Below, one piece after another: positions 30,923 to 39,810 of a DNA stretch of 64,000 nt. The DNA is from Acinetobacter sp. ANC 3781 (GTDB lineage: Bacteria > Pseudomonadota > Gammaproteobacteria > Pseudomonadales > Moraxellaceae): contig NZ_SJOH01000001.1 of NCBI RefSeq assembly GCF_004331285.1, positions 248,001 to 312,000 of the forward strand, given 5' to 3'. The first letter of the stretch is position 1. Each line of letters opens with the position of its first letter. A program made the position numbers and the translations under genes. Under the pieces are notes generated by a model. It was not told the origin of the DNA and made no database searches. It saw nothing but the letters and a program-made list of their open reading frames with translations.

Positions 30923-32212
30923 TTATTTTTCTTGTTTTATTTTACGACGCTTCGCAAAGATTTCGTCCAGATCATCACGCATCCATTCAAAACAACTTGG
31001 ATCTTCAGATTTCGCTGCTTGACGCAATAATATAGAAGTAGGATGGAGTAGTTTTTGGGTTAAACGATGGGAAAACTCTTGCAGCACTTGCTCGGCATTT
31101 TCACCGGCTTTAATTCGAGACATTGCTAGAGCCAATTCTTCTTGTTTTAGAACTTCGCCTTGTTCACGATACGCATGAATAGTACTACCCGCTTTGTTAA
31201 TTTTTTGTTGGGTAAGCAATTCTGTGGCTAACTGGTTTACCATGACTTCTGCTTCAACAGCCGCTTGGCGACGTTGAGCCAGATTGTCATCAATGACACT
31301 TTGTAAATCATCGACGCCATATAAATACACGCCATCCAATGATTTAACTTTTGGATCGATATCACGCGGAACCGCTAAATCCACCAACAGCATTTGTTGA
31401 TAGCGACGTTTTTTTAATGCAGTTTTAACCTCATTGTAAGCAATAACCTGATGTAAACTCCCGGTACAGCTTGAAATAACATCTGCGCGATATAAGTTTG
31501 CAGCTAACTCGGAAAAATCGATAATTTCCACATCTACACGATGTGCAATTTCTTGTGCCAAAGTTTCAGCCCGGGCACGGGTCCGATTACAAATAAGGAC
31601 TTTACCTACGCCCATTTCGGCTAAATGTTTAGCCACCAAGCTATTCATTTCACCTGCTGCAACCACCATTACGGTCAGCTTTTCAGGCTTGCTAAAGACT
31701 TGAAGTGCCAACTGGGCAACGGCATAACCCATAGAAACCGCATGACTACCGACCGCAGTTTCCGAGCGAACACGCTTGGCTGCGTAAAAAGCATATTCAA
31801 AAATTCGGTTTAAATTTGGAGAAACGGTATGGGCGTCTTTCGCCAGAGAAAGCGCGGACTTTACTTGTCCTAAAATTTGTGGCTCACCCAGCATCAAGGA
31901 GTCAAGACCACTGGCAACCCGCATCAGATGCGTTATAGCCTGCGCATTTTCATAACGATAAACATGATTTAATAATTGTTTAGGATCTAAGCCATTTGTC
32001 TGGGCGAGCCAGTTCATTACCATCTCTGCATTTTCAGACATGGCATAAACTTCGGTTCGATTACATGTAGAAACCACGACCATATCATTCAAGTCATGGT
32101 TCTGGCTTTGCTCGGCAAGTAATTGCGTTAACTTTTCCGGGTTAAATGCAATCTGTTCACGTAGTTCTACAGAAGCGGTCTGATGGTTGACACCCAGTGC
32201 AAAGAAAGACAT
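30923..32212 (-). CDS. hemA: Glutamyl-tRNA reductase
   Basis: A 429-residue enzyme that makes glutamate-1-semialdehyde from Glu-tRNA, the committed step of haem and sirohaem synthesis. The catalytic cysteine is C50 in [28 protein letters not shown] (residues about 102-119) is the family signature, and CNRTRARAE belongs to the NADP-binding domain. Divergent from the TPR gene and lolB, a conserved arrangement in Pseudomonas and Acinetobacter. It supplies precursor to CysG at 52914. Confidence 0.96.
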   Translation of the reverse strand: MSFFALGVNHQTASVELREQIAFNPEKLTQLLAEQSQNHDLNDMVVVSTCNRTEVYAMSENAEMVMNWLAQTNGLDPKQLLNHVYRYENAQAITHLMRVASGLDSLMLGEPQILGQVKSALSLAKDAHTVSPNLNRIFEYAFYAAKRVRSETAVGSHAVSMGYAVAQLALQVFSKPEKLTVMVVAAGEMNSLVAKHLAEMGVGKVLICNRTRARAETLAQEIAHRVDVEIIDFSELAANLYRADVISSCTGSLHQVIAYNEVKTALKKRRYQQMLLVDLAVPRDIDPKVKSLDGVYLYGVDDLQSVIDDNLAQRRQAAVEAEVMVNQLATELLTQQKINKAGSTIHAYREQGEVLKQEELALAMSRIKAGENAEQVLQEFSHRLTQKLLHPTSILLRQAAKSEDPSCFEWMRDDLDEIFAKRRKIKQEK

Positions 32213-32275
32213 ATCAGATCATCATTTCGCTAAATTTATGCTATTGTGCAATATTGGTGTCATAAAAAGCATTAC

Positions 32276-34003
32276 TTGGATCAAGAAAAATTGCGTCAAA
32301 CAAATAGCCGAATAAACGGCGCGACAATTAAGCAATATTCTACCACATTCTTACTTGTGGGTAGCATGGCTTCGAGTGCTCATATTAGAGCATCCGGAGA
32401 AATTTATCATGCCAATTCAAACTATAATGCTATAAAACAAAGCATGATTGCTGAATTTGCACTGGCCTATCATGACATTCCAACAGCATTACATAACTAC
32501 ACCGTGCTTGCAATTAAAAGCAGTTCAACTACGGTTAAACAGCGCGCTTTAAATGTTGCACTGGAACAAAATGACCTAAAAGCTGCACTCGATATTGCGA
32601 CACATTGGGTGGTTCAGGAACCTACCGATGTTCCACCGTTATTTTATCTTTCACATATTGCCCTGAAATCGCATGAGTATGAACTGGCATCCGAAACGCT
32701 AGATAAAATTTTAAATATTGACCCCGATGCAGACCTGGAAAAGATTCTGGTCGGCATTGTGCCAGAAGAACCGGAAGATCGACAAGTTCTACTGGAAGCG
32801 TTAAGCAAAAGTAAAGAACGCGACAATCCATCTGTCTTGGTCCTGATTTCAGGCTTGGAAGCGCAAAATGGACAGTTAGAGCAAGCATTGGTTACGATTA
32901 ATCGTGCGCTTAAAAAACGCCCCAAAGTCACTGGGTTTATCTTAATGAAAGCCAATTTACTCAGTGCTTTAGGGGATGAAGAAGCCACTCTAAAATGGTA
33001 TGACAAGGCTAGTCGTAAACATAAATCCAACTTAGAAGTTCGTTTAGCTGAAATTAAATATCTGATTAAAATTAATAAATCCAAACAAGCACTAGATAAA
33101 CTTGAAACCATTATTAAAAAATGGCCGCATGAGGAAGAAGCTCTTTTCATTGCAGGATTAACCAGTATCGATTTAGAAGAATATGAAAAGGCGGAAAAGT
33201 TTTTAGTTGAGCTTCGATATTCTAATCAATATCAAAATGAAGCTTATTATTACCTAGCCGTGAATGCCGAAAGAAAACAGCACTTTGAAACTGCAAAAGC
33301 CTATTACCGCCTGGTGGATGGCAGTCTCTACACAGTTTCACGCCGCAACATGATTAATATTTTTTCAGAGCAAAAACAGCTGAGCGATGCGTTACGATTT
33401 TTAACCCAGGAACGGGTCAATTATCCTCAACATGCCAGTTTCCTCTATCAGGCTCAGGCAGATATTCTAAAACGTATGGGCAATAAAAAAGCAGCCATGC
33501 GCCTGCTCGAAGAGGCCATCAAAAACATACCCGATGACCCTGAACTGATCTATTCAGAAGTACTATTGCTTGACCCTTATCAAGACCAGGATAAGCTGGA
33601 TAAATTATTGAAAAAATTATTGGAAATTGAGCCAAATAGTCCAACCTACCTGAATGCCTACGCGTACACACTGGCGTTACAAAATAGACGATTGGATGAA
33701 GCTAGACAATATGTTGAACATGCCTTGGAGTTTGCACCCGAACAAGCGTCTATTTTAGATACGCTCGGCTATATCACCTTTTTACAAAATGACTTTAAAA
33801 CCTCTGCGCTGGTGTTAGAAAAAGCGTATGAGATAAGTCAAAGTGCCAAAATTGGAGTGCGCTATGCAAAAGCGCTGTATATGCAAGGCGATCTGACAAA
33901 ATTTAATCATGTGTTACAACAATTACAAAAAAAACACCCTAATGATCCTCAATTAGAACAACTGAAATCGTTATTGTTACCGCCAAACCTGAAAAAGAGT
34001 TAA
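32276..34003 (+). CDS. TPR-repeat protein upstream of lolB
   Basis: A protein of about 575 residues built of TPR repeats from roughly residue 60 to the end (pairs such as YYYLAVNAERKQHFETAKAY and AYTLALQNRRLDEARQYVEHA). A hydrophobic stretch near the N-terminus ending in ASSAHIRA suggests export. No ATG suits the start; TTG 32276 and GTG 32246 are both possible, and neither has a good ribosome binding site. The lolB ATG overlaps its stop by one base. The orthologue in this place in Pseudomonas (hemA-TPR-lolB-ispE) is of unknown function; a role with outer membrane assembly is only inferred. Confidence 0.85.
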   Translation: MDQEKLRQTNSRINGATIKQYSTTFLLVGSMASSAHIRASGEIYHANSNYNAIKQSMIAEFALAYHDIPTALHNYTVLAIKSSSTTVKQRALNVALEQNDLKAALDIATHWVVQEPTDVPPLFYLSHIALKSHEYELASETLDKILNIDPDADLEKILVGIVPEEPEDRQVLLEALSKSKERDNPSVLVLISGLEAQNGQLEQALVTINRALKKRPKVTGFILMKANLLSALGDEEATLKWYDKASRKHKSNLEVRLAEIKYLIKINKSKQALDKLETIIKKWPHEEEALFIAGLTSIDLEEYEKAEKFLVELRYSNQYQNEAYYYLAVNAERKQHFETAKAYYRLVDGSLYTVSRRNMINIFSEQKQLSDALRFLTQERVNYPQHASFLYQAQADILKRMGNKKAAMRLLEEAIKNIPDDPELIYSEVLLLDPYQDQDKLDKLLKKLLEIEPNSPTYLNAYAYTLALQNRRLDEARQYVEHALEFAPEQASILDTLGYITFLQNDFKTSALVLEKAYEISQSAKIGVRYAKALYMQGDLTKFNHVLQQLQKKHPNDPQLEQLKSLLLPPNLKKS

Positions 34004-34590
34004 TGATCTTTATGCGTATTTTTTCCAAATTCAGCTTAACCCTGATCGCCACAAGCACACTGGTACTGACAGGTTGCCAACAATATACCCAGCCTCAAGC
34101 GCCGAGTGTTTCCCAACTCCCTGAAGCAAATAATTTTAACTTGCAAGGTAAAATTGGGGTAAAAACACCAAAACAATCTGGCAGTGCATTTTTCACCTGG
34201 GTACAACAGCAGGATGAATTTGACATCGAGTTAAGCGGGATTTTAGGGGTGGGCAAAACGCAAATTTCAGGTACTCCAGGTCAAGTCACCTTAAATAGTG
34301 CCAAAACTGGACTCATTCGAGCTGAAACACCTGAAGAATTACTGGAACGTGCAACCGGCTGGCAAGCACCAATCACCCATCTGGTGGATTGGGTTCAAGC
34401 CAAACCGGCAACCACACAAGCGAAAATCAGTAAAGATGAAAACAATCGCCCCATCCAATTTCTGGAAGATGGCTGGACTGTTGATTTAAGCTATAATGAT
34501 CAGGCGCAATTGCCGAATAAATTGATTTTGAAGCAAGCACTTGAATCAGGTCAGGAAAACCGTATTACAATGGTTATTCAAAATCGTTAA
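34003..34590 (+). CDS. lolB: Outer membrane lipoprotein LolB
   Basis: A 195-residue lipoprotein that receives lipoproteins from LolA and inserts them in the outer membrane. The lipobox is LTGC (C25 from the first ATG; C22 if the ATG at 34012 is used). FNLQGKIGVKTP and SGSAFFTWVQQ belong to the family fold. Translationally coupled to the TPR gene (TAATG) and followed by ispE after 22 bases, the usual order. Its partner gene lolA is at 56800. Confidence 0.93.
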   Translation: MIFMRIFSKFSLTLIATSTLVLTGCQQYTQPQAPSVSQLPEANNFNLQGKIGVKTPKQSGSAFFTWVQQQDEFDIELSGILGVGKTQISGTPGQVTLNSAKTGLIRAETPEELLERATGWQAPITHLVDWVQAKPATTQAKISKDENNRPIQFLEDGWTVDLSYNDQAQLPNKLILKQALESGQENRITMVIQNR

Positions 34591-34612
34591 ATCTGCAAAA
34601 GTTTAAAATTAT

Positions 34613-35443
34613 ATGATTCGTGTTCCCTCTCCCGCCAAGCTCAATCTTTTTTTGCATATCACCGGCCGTCGTGACAATGGCTATCATGAATTGCAAACTA
34701 TTTTCCAACTGATTGATTTAACTGACTGGCTAGAATTCACTCAAACAGATGACCTCATCATTTCAATTGATGGCTTGAGCAGTGTCGACCTTGAACAGAA
34801 TTTAATTTACAAAGCCACTCAGGTTTTAAAACCTTTTGCTAAACAGCCAACGGGTTTAAAGATCTCTATTGAGAAAAATATTCCAATGGGTGCAGGACTG
34901 GGAGGCGGTTCTTCCAATGCTGCCACCACCCTGATTGCGATAAACCAATTGTGGCAATGTGGTCTAAATATCGAACAATTGGCTGAACTCGGGCTAAAAC
35001 TCGGTGCAGACGTTCCGATTTTTGTTCATGGTCGTAACGCATGGGCTGAAGGTATTGGTGAACACTTAACATTCATAGACTTAGATCAAAAACAGTACAT
35101 TGTGCTAAAACCTGACTGTTTTATCAGCACTCAACTGCTTTTTTCACAAAAAACGTTGACAAGAGACACGAAGCCTACTAAATTTTGCGCCTATCAGTTA
35201 AAGCCATTTAACTTTGGAAATAACTTTGAGCCTTTGGCCAGAAGTCTATATCCTGAAGTGAATGAAGCGATGCAGTATTTAGACCAGTTCGGTATTGCAA
35301 AACTTACAGGTACAGGTGCTTGTGTGTTTACTGAAGTAACTGCCGATATGAATACTGATGAGATTTTGGCTCATTCACCTTGTAAAGCTTACTTGGTCAA
35401 TAGTTTAAATGAATCACCATTACGTCATTTCCAGGTTCTATGA
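34613..35443 (+). CDS. ispE: 4-diphosphocytidyl-2-C-methyl-D-erythritol kinase
   Basis: A 276-residue GHMP kinase of the MEP isoprenoid pathway. SPAKLNLFLHITGRRDNGYH at the N-terminus holds the substrate lysine (K9), and PMGAGLGGGSSNAATTL is the ATP loop; GADVPIFVHG holds the catalytic aspartate. Its stop codon lies one base before the first of four tRNA-Gln genes, so these must be cut out of the ispE transcript unless a promoter lies within ispE. Confidence 0.96.
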   Translation: MIRVPSPAKLNLFLHITGRRDNGYHELQTIFQLIDLTDWLEFTQTDDLIISIDGLSSVDLEQNLIYKATQVLKPFAKQPTGLKISIEKNIPMGAGLGGGSSNAATTLIAINQLWQCGLNIEQLAELGLKLGADVPIFVHGRNAWAEGIGEHLTFIDLDQKQYIVLKPDCFISTQLLFSQKTLTRDTKPTKFCAYQLKPFNFGNNFEPLARSLYPEVNEAMQYLDQFGIAKLTGTGACVFTEVTADMNTDEILAHSPCKAYLVNSLNESPLRHFQVL

Positions 35444-35444
35444 T

Positions 35445-35519
35445 AGGGGCGTCGCCAAGTGGTAAGGCACCGGGTTTTGATCTCGGCATCCGTTGGTTCG
35501 AATCCAGCCGCCCCTGCCA
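35445..35519 (+). tRNA. tRNA-Gln (TTG), copy 1
   Basis: 75 bases with encoded CCA. The acceptor stem AGGGGCG pairs with CGCCCCT, the anticodon loop is TTTTGAT (anticodon TTG), and the T loop is TTCGAAT. It begins one base after the ispE stop codon. Confidence 0.95.
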
Positions 35520-35546
35520 TTCATTTCATCTGTAGATTGCTGTATT

Positions 35547-35621
35547 AGGGGCGTCGCCAAGTGGTAAGGCACCGGGTTTTGATCTCGGCATCCGTTGGTT
35601 CGAATCCAGCCGCCCCTGCCA
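35547..35621 (+). tRNA. tRNA-Gln (TTG), copy 2
   Basis: Identical to copy 1 over 75 bases. The 27-base spacer before it shows no promoter. A perfect ten-base inverted repeat, ATTTAAACCA-g-TGGTTTAAAT, begins on its last base (35621-35641). Confidence 0.95.
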
Positions 35622-35663
35622 TTTAAACCAGTGGTTTAAATAAAAATTACAGTGATCAGATTT

Positions 35664-35738
35664 AGGGGTATCGCCAAGTGGTAAGGCACCGGGTTTTGAT
35701 CTCGGCATCCGTTGGTTCGAATCCAGCTACCCCTGCCA
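35664..35738 (+). tRNA. tRNA-Gln (TTG), copy 3 with variant acceptor stem
   Basis: 75 bases, the same as the others except for acceptor pairs 6 and 7: AGGGGTA pairs with TACCCCT. All four changed bases compensate, so the stem is intact. Confidence 0.95.
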
Positions 35739-35789
35739 TTTTCTCAAAAAAGACAGAACAGAGTTTGCAGGTTCATTTGTTAATTTACC

Positions 35790-35818
35790 TTGACATAGAA
35801 CCACAAAACTATTAAAGT
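35790..35818 (+). promoter_or_regulatory. Candidate promoter before tRNA-Gln copy 4 and prs
   Basis: Consensus TTGACA (35790-35795), a 17-base spacer and TAAAGT (35813-35818, four of six matches), ending 11 bases before the tRNA. It could drive copy 4 together with prs-rplY-pth. Confidence 0.6.
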
Positions 35819-35829
35819 TCTGCCGCATT

Positions 35830-35904
35830 AGGGGCGTCGCCAAGTGGTAAGGCACCGGGTTTTGATCTCGGCATCCGTTGGTTCGAATCCAGCCGCCCCT
35901 GCCA
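35830..35904 (+). tRNA. tRNA-Gln (TTG), copy 4
   Basis: Identical to copies 1 and 2. It ends 36 bases before the prs start codon, so prs is probably transcribed with it. Confidence 0.95.
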
Positions 35905-35940
35905 TCTACTTTCAAACATTCCAACCGCCAAGGGTGCTTC

Positions 35941-36894
35941 ATGCCCAATCTTGTCGTTTTTAGTGGAACTGCACATCCACAATTCGCCCAAAAAGTCGTA
36001 AGCCACCTGCACATTCCTTTAGGTGCAGCATCTGTAGGTCATTTTTCTGACGGTGAAATTGCTGTCGAAATTTCTGAAAATGTTCGTGGTAAAGACGTAT
36101 TTCTCGTACAGCCTACTTGTGCCCCAACGAATGACAACCTTATGGAAGTCCTCGTGATGGCCGATGCTTTACGTCGTGCAAGCGCAGGTCGTATTACTGC
36201 TGTCATCCCTTACTTTGGATATGCTCGTCAAGACCGTCGTCCTCGTTCAAGCCGTGTGCCAATTACTGCAAAAGTTGTAGCAGATATGCTGACAACTGTA
36301 GGTATTGACCGCGTTGTAATGATCGACCTTCATGCTGACCAGATTCAAGGTTTCTTCGACATCCCTGTAGACAATATCTACGGTACTCCTGCGTTACTTG
36401 CTGATCTTCGTCAACAGCAACACCATAATCTTATGGTTGTTTCTCCAGACGTTGGCGGTGTAGTTCGTGCACGTGCTGTAGCTAAGCAAATGGGTGATAT
36501 CGATCTTGCAATCATTGATAAACGTCGTCAAAAAGCAAATGAATCACAAGTGATGCATTTGATTGGTGATGTAAAAGATCGTGACTGCGTAATCGTGGAT
36601 GACATGGTGGATACCGCCGGTACTTTGTGTAAAGCCGCTGATGCACTGAAACAATTTGGTGCTCGCCGTGTAGTTGCCTATGCAACTCACCCTGTACTTT
36701 CAGGTAAAGCACTTGAGAATTTGAAGAACTCTGTACTCGACGAACTTGTCGTAACAGATACCATTCCTCTTTCTCAGGAAGCATTAGAACTTGGTAAGAT
36801 TCGCCAGGTTTCAGTTGCTAGTATGGTTGCTGAAACAATTCGTCGTATTAACAACGAAGAATCTATTAGCGCAATGTTTGATAGTTATCTATAA
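35941..36894 (+). CDS. prs: Ribose-phosphate pyrophosphokinase
   Basis: A 317-residue enzyme that makes PRPP from ribose-5-phosphate and ATP, for nucleotides, histidine, tryptophan and [23 protein letters not shown] (residues about 129-148) is the class I signature and [13 protein letters not shown] the PRPP-binding loop. The start is ATG 35941 with AAGG 10 bases before; the longer open frame runs into tRNA-Gln copy 4 and is not real. Follows ispE and the tRNA array, as in Pseudomonas. Confidence 0.97.
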   Translation: MPNLVVFSGTAHPQFAQKVVSHLHIPLGAASVGHFSDGEIAVEISENVRGKDVFLVQPTCAPTNDNLMEVLVMADALRRASAGRITAVIPYFGYARQDRRPRSSRVPITAKVVADMLTTVGIDRVVMIDLHADQIQGFFDIPVDNIYGTPALLADLRQQQHHNLMVVSPDVGGVVRARAVAKQMGDIDLAIIDKRRQKANESQVMHLIGDVKDRDCVIVDDMVDTAGTLCKAADALKQFGARRVVAYATHPVLSGKALENLKNSVLDELVVTDTIPLSQEALELGKIRQVSVASMVAETIRRINNEESISAMFDSYL

Positions 36895-36910
36895 TACAGC
36901 GCTAAATTTT

Positions 36911-36940
36911 AAAAGCCCTGCCCCTATGGTGGGGCTTTAT
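36911..36940 (+). terminator. Terminator-like hairpin between prs and rplY
   Basis: AAAGCCC...GGGGCTTT with a GC-rich inner stem and a short T run (36912-36938), 17 bases after the prs stop. rplY follows in the same direction, so it may be partial. Confidence 0.65.
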
Positions 36941-36994
36941 ATCACTGAACTGGTCGAAGGTTCAGTCCATTAAACTCAATGAGGAAATGTCATC

Positions 36995-37291
36995 ATGGCA
37001 AACTTCGTATTAAATGCAGTAGCTCGTGACGAATCAGTACAAGGGAAAGGTTCGAGCCGCCGCCTTCGTCTAGAAAATAAAGTTCCAGCAATCATTTACG
37101 GTGGCGAAGCTGCTCCTGTAACTGTGACTTTAGAACTTCGTCAACTTGTTAAATTTCTTGAAGACAACTCTTTCTTTGAAGAAGTGATTGAAATTCAAGT
37201 GGGCGATAAAGTTGAAAGCGTTAAAATCCAAGCTTTACAACGTCACCCAGCTAAAAACACTCCAATGCACGCTGACTTTAAACGCGCATAA
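36995..37291 (+). CDS. rplY: 50S ribosomal protein L25, short form
   Basis: 98 residues, the short form without the C-terminal CTC domain, as in E. coli (94). It binds 5S rRNA. GKGSSRRLRLENKVPAIIYG (residues 17-36) and the C-terminal HPAKNTPMHADFKR are typical. A good AGGAAA ribosome binding site precedes the ATG. Next to pth, as is usual. Confidence 0.95.
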   Translation: MANFVLNAVARDESVQGKGSSRRLRLENKVPAIIYGGEAAPVTVTLELRQLVKFLEDNSFFEEVIEIQVGDKVESVKIQALQRHPAKNTPMHADFKRA

Positions 37292-37309
37292 GTGTTAACG
37301 GTATAATTA

Positions 37310-37891
37310 GTGTCAAAACTTTCGCTAATTGTCGGTTTGGGCAATCCTGGTAAGGAATACGCCCAAACCCGCCATAATGCAGGTGCTTGGTTTGTTGAAC
37401 GCCTTGCTGAAGCTTATGGCATTTCCCTCAAAGCCGATCCTAAATTCTACGGAATCAGCGGTCGCGGTAATATTGAAGGTCAAGACATTCGTCTGCTTTT
37501 ACCCACAACCTTTATGAATGCCTCTGGCAAAAGTGTTGTGCCCTTCGCAAAATTCTATCAAGTTGCCCCAGAAACGATGCTGATTGCGCATGATGAGCTG
37601 GATATGAATCCCGGTGTAATTCGCTTAAAAACAGGCGGTGGTCACGGTGGTCATAACGGTTTACGCGATATCGTTCCGCATACAGGTCCTGATTTCCATC
37701 GTCTACGTATTGGTATTGGTCATCCTGGTTCAAAAGAACGGGTATCCGGACATGTACTCAGCAAAGCCCCGAGCAGCGAACAAAATTTAATGGATGATGC
37801 CATTGCGCACGCTTTATCTCGCATTAAATTGCTGGTAAACGGTGACATACAGCCAGCCATGAATCAAATCAATGCTTATAAACCGAATTGA
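37310..37891 (+). CDS. pth: Peptidyl-tRNA hydrolase
   Basis: 193 residues, GTG start. It frees tRNAs from stalled peptidyl-tRNA. The catalytic residues are H22 (QTRHNAG), N70 (TFMNASG) and D95 (AHDELDM), and GGGHGGHNGLRD is the substrate-loop signature. It follows rplY after 18 bases. ychF, often next to pth, is not present here. Confidence 0.96.
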   Translation: MSKLSLIVGLGNPGKEYAQTRHNAGAWFVERLAEAYGISLKADPKFYGISGRGNIEGQDIRLLLPTTFMNASGKSVVPFAKFYQVAPETMLIAHDELDMNPGVIRLKTGGGHGGHNGLRDIVPHTGPDFHRLRIGIGHPGSKERVSGHVLSKAPSSEQNLMDDAIAHALSRIKLLVNGDIQPAMNQINAYKPN

Positions 37892-38035
37892 TCAATCTAT
37901 AAATTGTTGAACAATCCTTCTTGCCATGATGCTTTTTTCAGAGCAAAATGCGCTTGCTGCGGATTACTTACCCAGTAAAAAGTGATTGATTCAACCATAA
38001 GATAAAATCTTAGCTCGACTAAGGAGACGCCAGCC

Positions 38036-38416
38036 ATGCTATCTCGTTTATTAAAATGCAAAATTCACCGTGCTCAAGTTACGCATGCAGAACTTCATTA
38101 CGAAGGTTCATGTGCAATTGATGGCGTACTCATGGATTTAGCAGGTATTCGTGAATATGAAGAAATCCACGTATGGAACGTCACGAATGGTAAACGCTTC
38201 GCCACTTATGCGATTCGTGGTGAAGATCATTCAGGTATTATTTCTGTCAATGGTGGTGCTGCACATCAAGCTGACGTCGGTGATTTAGTGATTATTGCAA
38301 CCTTTGGTGATTTCACTGAAGCTGAAGCGAATGCACATAAACCACGTCTTGTTTATGCAAACCCAAACAATACTGTAAGTCACACTGCGAACTGTATTCC
38401 TGTTCAAGTGGCTTAA
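38036..38416 (+). CDS. panD: Aspartate 1-decarboxylase, proenzyme
   Basis: A 126-residue pyruvoyl enzyme that makes beta-alanine for pantothenate. Self-cleavage occurs between G24 and S25 in YEGSCAIDG, leaving a pyruvoyl group. The length is the family norm. AAGGAG lies before the ATG. It is a single gene; the product feeds the CoA pathway in which CoaD also acts. Confidence 0.96.
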   Translation: MLSRLLKCKIHRAQVTHAELHYEGSCAIDGVLMDLAGIREYEEIHVWNVTNGKRFATYAIRGEDHSGIISVNGGAAHQADVGDLVIIATFGDFTEAEANAHKPRLVYANPNNTVSHTANCIPVQVA

Positions 38417-38430
38417 ATTCAAAAATATTA

Positions 38431-38458
38431 AAAAGCTCGCAGTATGCGGGCTTTTTTA
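38431..38458 (+). terminator. Terminator after panD
   Basis: AAAAGCTCGC-agtat-GCGGGCTTTT (one wobble pair) followed by TTTATTTT. Confidence 0.88.
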
Positions 38459-38551
38459 TTTTCTTGTAATTTTCACTTTATTATTCAAATATTTAATATC
38501 TATATGACTGATTGATCTATACAAAGCTGCGCCCTCAATTAAAAACAGGTC

Positions 38552-38557
38552 TATAAT
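38552..38557 (+). promoter_or_regulatory. -10 element of ribB
   Basis: Consensus TATAAT nine bases before the riboswitch. No matching -35 is evident at 16-18 bases. Confidence 0.5.
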
Positions 38558-38565
38558 CATTGCAC

Positions 38566-38728
38566 ATCGCTTCAGGGCGGGGCGCAATTCCCCACCGGTG
38601 GTAAGTTAAACTTAGATGAAATGATAAGATTTAATCAGCCCACGAGCCTGTCAATTTTCTTAAAAGATTGACAGGCAGATTTGGTGAGAAACCAAAGCCG
38701 ACGGTATAGTCCGGATGAAAGAAGACGA
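38566..38728 (+). ncRNA. FMN riboswitch (RFN element) of ribB
   Basis: The conserved blocks appear in order: ATCGCTTCAGGGCGGGGCG, CCCCACCGGTGG, AGCCCACGAGCC, GGTGAGAAACC, AAAGCCGACGGT and AGTCCGGATGAAAGAAG. The ends pair as P1 (TCGCTTC with GAAGACGA). One variable arm is a perfect ten-base stem, GCCTGTCAAT / ATTGACAGGC (38646-38676). It lies about 95 bases before ribB and should switch ribB off when FMN is plentiful; no terminator stem with a T run is obvious, so control of translation is likely. Confidence 0.95.
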
Positions 38729-38824
38729 CGTAACCGATATTTATATTTAATCTATCGCTGCGACCCCATTTCTGCATCAGTCCTGAAATGTTCAACCGTA
38801 TTTTTATTTTACGAGAGCGTTTCA

Positions 38825-39484
38825 ATGTCTAGTTTGATTCAACCCGAAATTTTCTTTTCAGCCCTTCCTCCGGCTGAACAACGTATTCAAAAAGCATTAG
38901 AAGATATCCGCCAAGGCAAACCGGTTTTGGTGATGGATGACTTTGACCGCGAAAATGAAGCTGACCTGATTGTTGCTGCAGAAACGCTAACTGTTGAAAC
39001 CATGGCGCGTATGATTCGTGATGGTTCAGGTATTGTCTGCTTATGCTTAACCGATGAACTGGCCAATCATTTGGAACTTCCACCAATGGTGACTGACAAC
39101 TCAAGCCAGTTTAAAACAGCATTTACCATAACCATTGAAGCAGCAACCGGTGTAACCACAGGTGTTTCAGCAAAAGACCGTACTACCACTGTAAAAGCAG
39201 CCATTAAAGATGGTGCTATCGCAAGTGACTTAAACCGTCCTGGTCATGTCTTTCCTTTACGCGCCCGTAATGGTGGTGTACTCACCCGTCGTGGACATAC
39301 TGAAGGTACGATTGATTTAGCACGTTTAGCCGGTTTAAAACCCGCAGGTGTTTTGTGTGAATTGACTAATCCAGATGGCACAATGGCGTCGGGTATTCAA
39401 GTTCTATCTTATGCACAAACTCATCATTTAACCGTGATTACAATTGAAGAAATTGTGCAGTATCGCGTAACGCATAATCTCTAA
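38825..39484 (+). CDS. ribB: 3,4-dihydroxy-2-butanone 4-phosphate synthase
   Basis: 219 residues. It makes the four-carbon unit of riboflavin from ribulose-5-phosphate. [11 protein letters not shown] holds acidic metal and substrate residues, and [20 protein letters not shown] and HTEGTIDL complete the site. It is the stand-alone form without a GTP cyclohydrolase II domain. The start ATG 38825 has GAGAG nine bases before it; the longer open frame runs into the riboswitch and is rejected. Confidence 0.95.
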   Translation: MSSLIQPEIFFSALPPAEQRIQKALEDIRQGKPVLVMDDFDRENEADLIVAAETLTVETMARMIRDGSGIVCLCLTDELANHLELPPMVTDNSSQFKTAFTITIEAATGVTTGVSAKDRTTTVKAAIKDGAIASDLNRPGHVFPLRARNGGVLTRRGHTEGTIDLARLAGLKPAGVLCELTNPDGTMASGIQVLSYAQTHHLTVITIEEIVQYRVTHNL

Positions 39485-39517
39485 AATTAAAAAATAAAAG
39501 CCCCTGACTCGAGGTAA

Positions 39518-39552
39518 TGCCAGTCAGTTAAGAACTTGACTGGCAGTTTTAA
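39518..39552 (+). terminator. Terminator after ribB
   Basis: TGCCAGTCA-(10 bases)-TGACTGGCA, then GTTTTAATTTT, about 35 bases after the ribB stop. Confidence 0.78.
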
Positions 39553-39810
39553 TTTTGAACTCAGTATATTCCTTGATACGCTGAAACATCATTCTTAACT
39601 TGAGCAAGAACAAAGCCATACTTGGTTACAGCGTAAGGCAAAACTAAATTTTAAAAATACTGTTTCTGCATTTTGTCTTAATTTAAGCAGTGGACGAGTT
39701 TTGCGATGAAAAGATAAGACTTCGCCGCGAATGATCTAAAGCCAAGACGTTTATGGTAAAAGCTCTTAACTAATCCGCCTTACTTGCTCTAGGAGCTCCT
39801 TTATTATTAT
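39553..39810. other. Spacer with possible repeat or gene remnants
   Basis: No intact gene. On the minus strand 39561-39650 is open for 29 codons and reads like a protein end (LPYAVTKYGFVLAQVKND); other short open pieces lie beside it in other frames. The stretch could be a decayed gene or a dispersed non-coding repeat. Confidence 0.3.

Noticed and set aside
32622..33150. 168-codon minus-strand frame opposite the TPR gene
   Set aside because: Ser/Cys/Arg-rich antisense text; the TPR repeats on the plus strand are clear and continuous.
35445..35904. Regular direct repeats of about 75 bases, considered as CRISPR or IS ends
   Set aside because: Each repeat is a full tRNA-Gln cloverleaf with CCA; spacers differ in length (27, 42, 91) and there are no cas genes.
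35526..36014. Minus-strand frames with repeated peptide text ([23 protein letters not shown])
   Set aside because: They are translations of the antisense strand of the repeated tRNA-Gln genes. The repetition comes from the tRNAs.
38681..38824. N-terminal extension of RibB
   Set aside because: The sequence is the 3' part of the FMN riboswitch and the leader; the real start at 38825 has a ribosome binding site.
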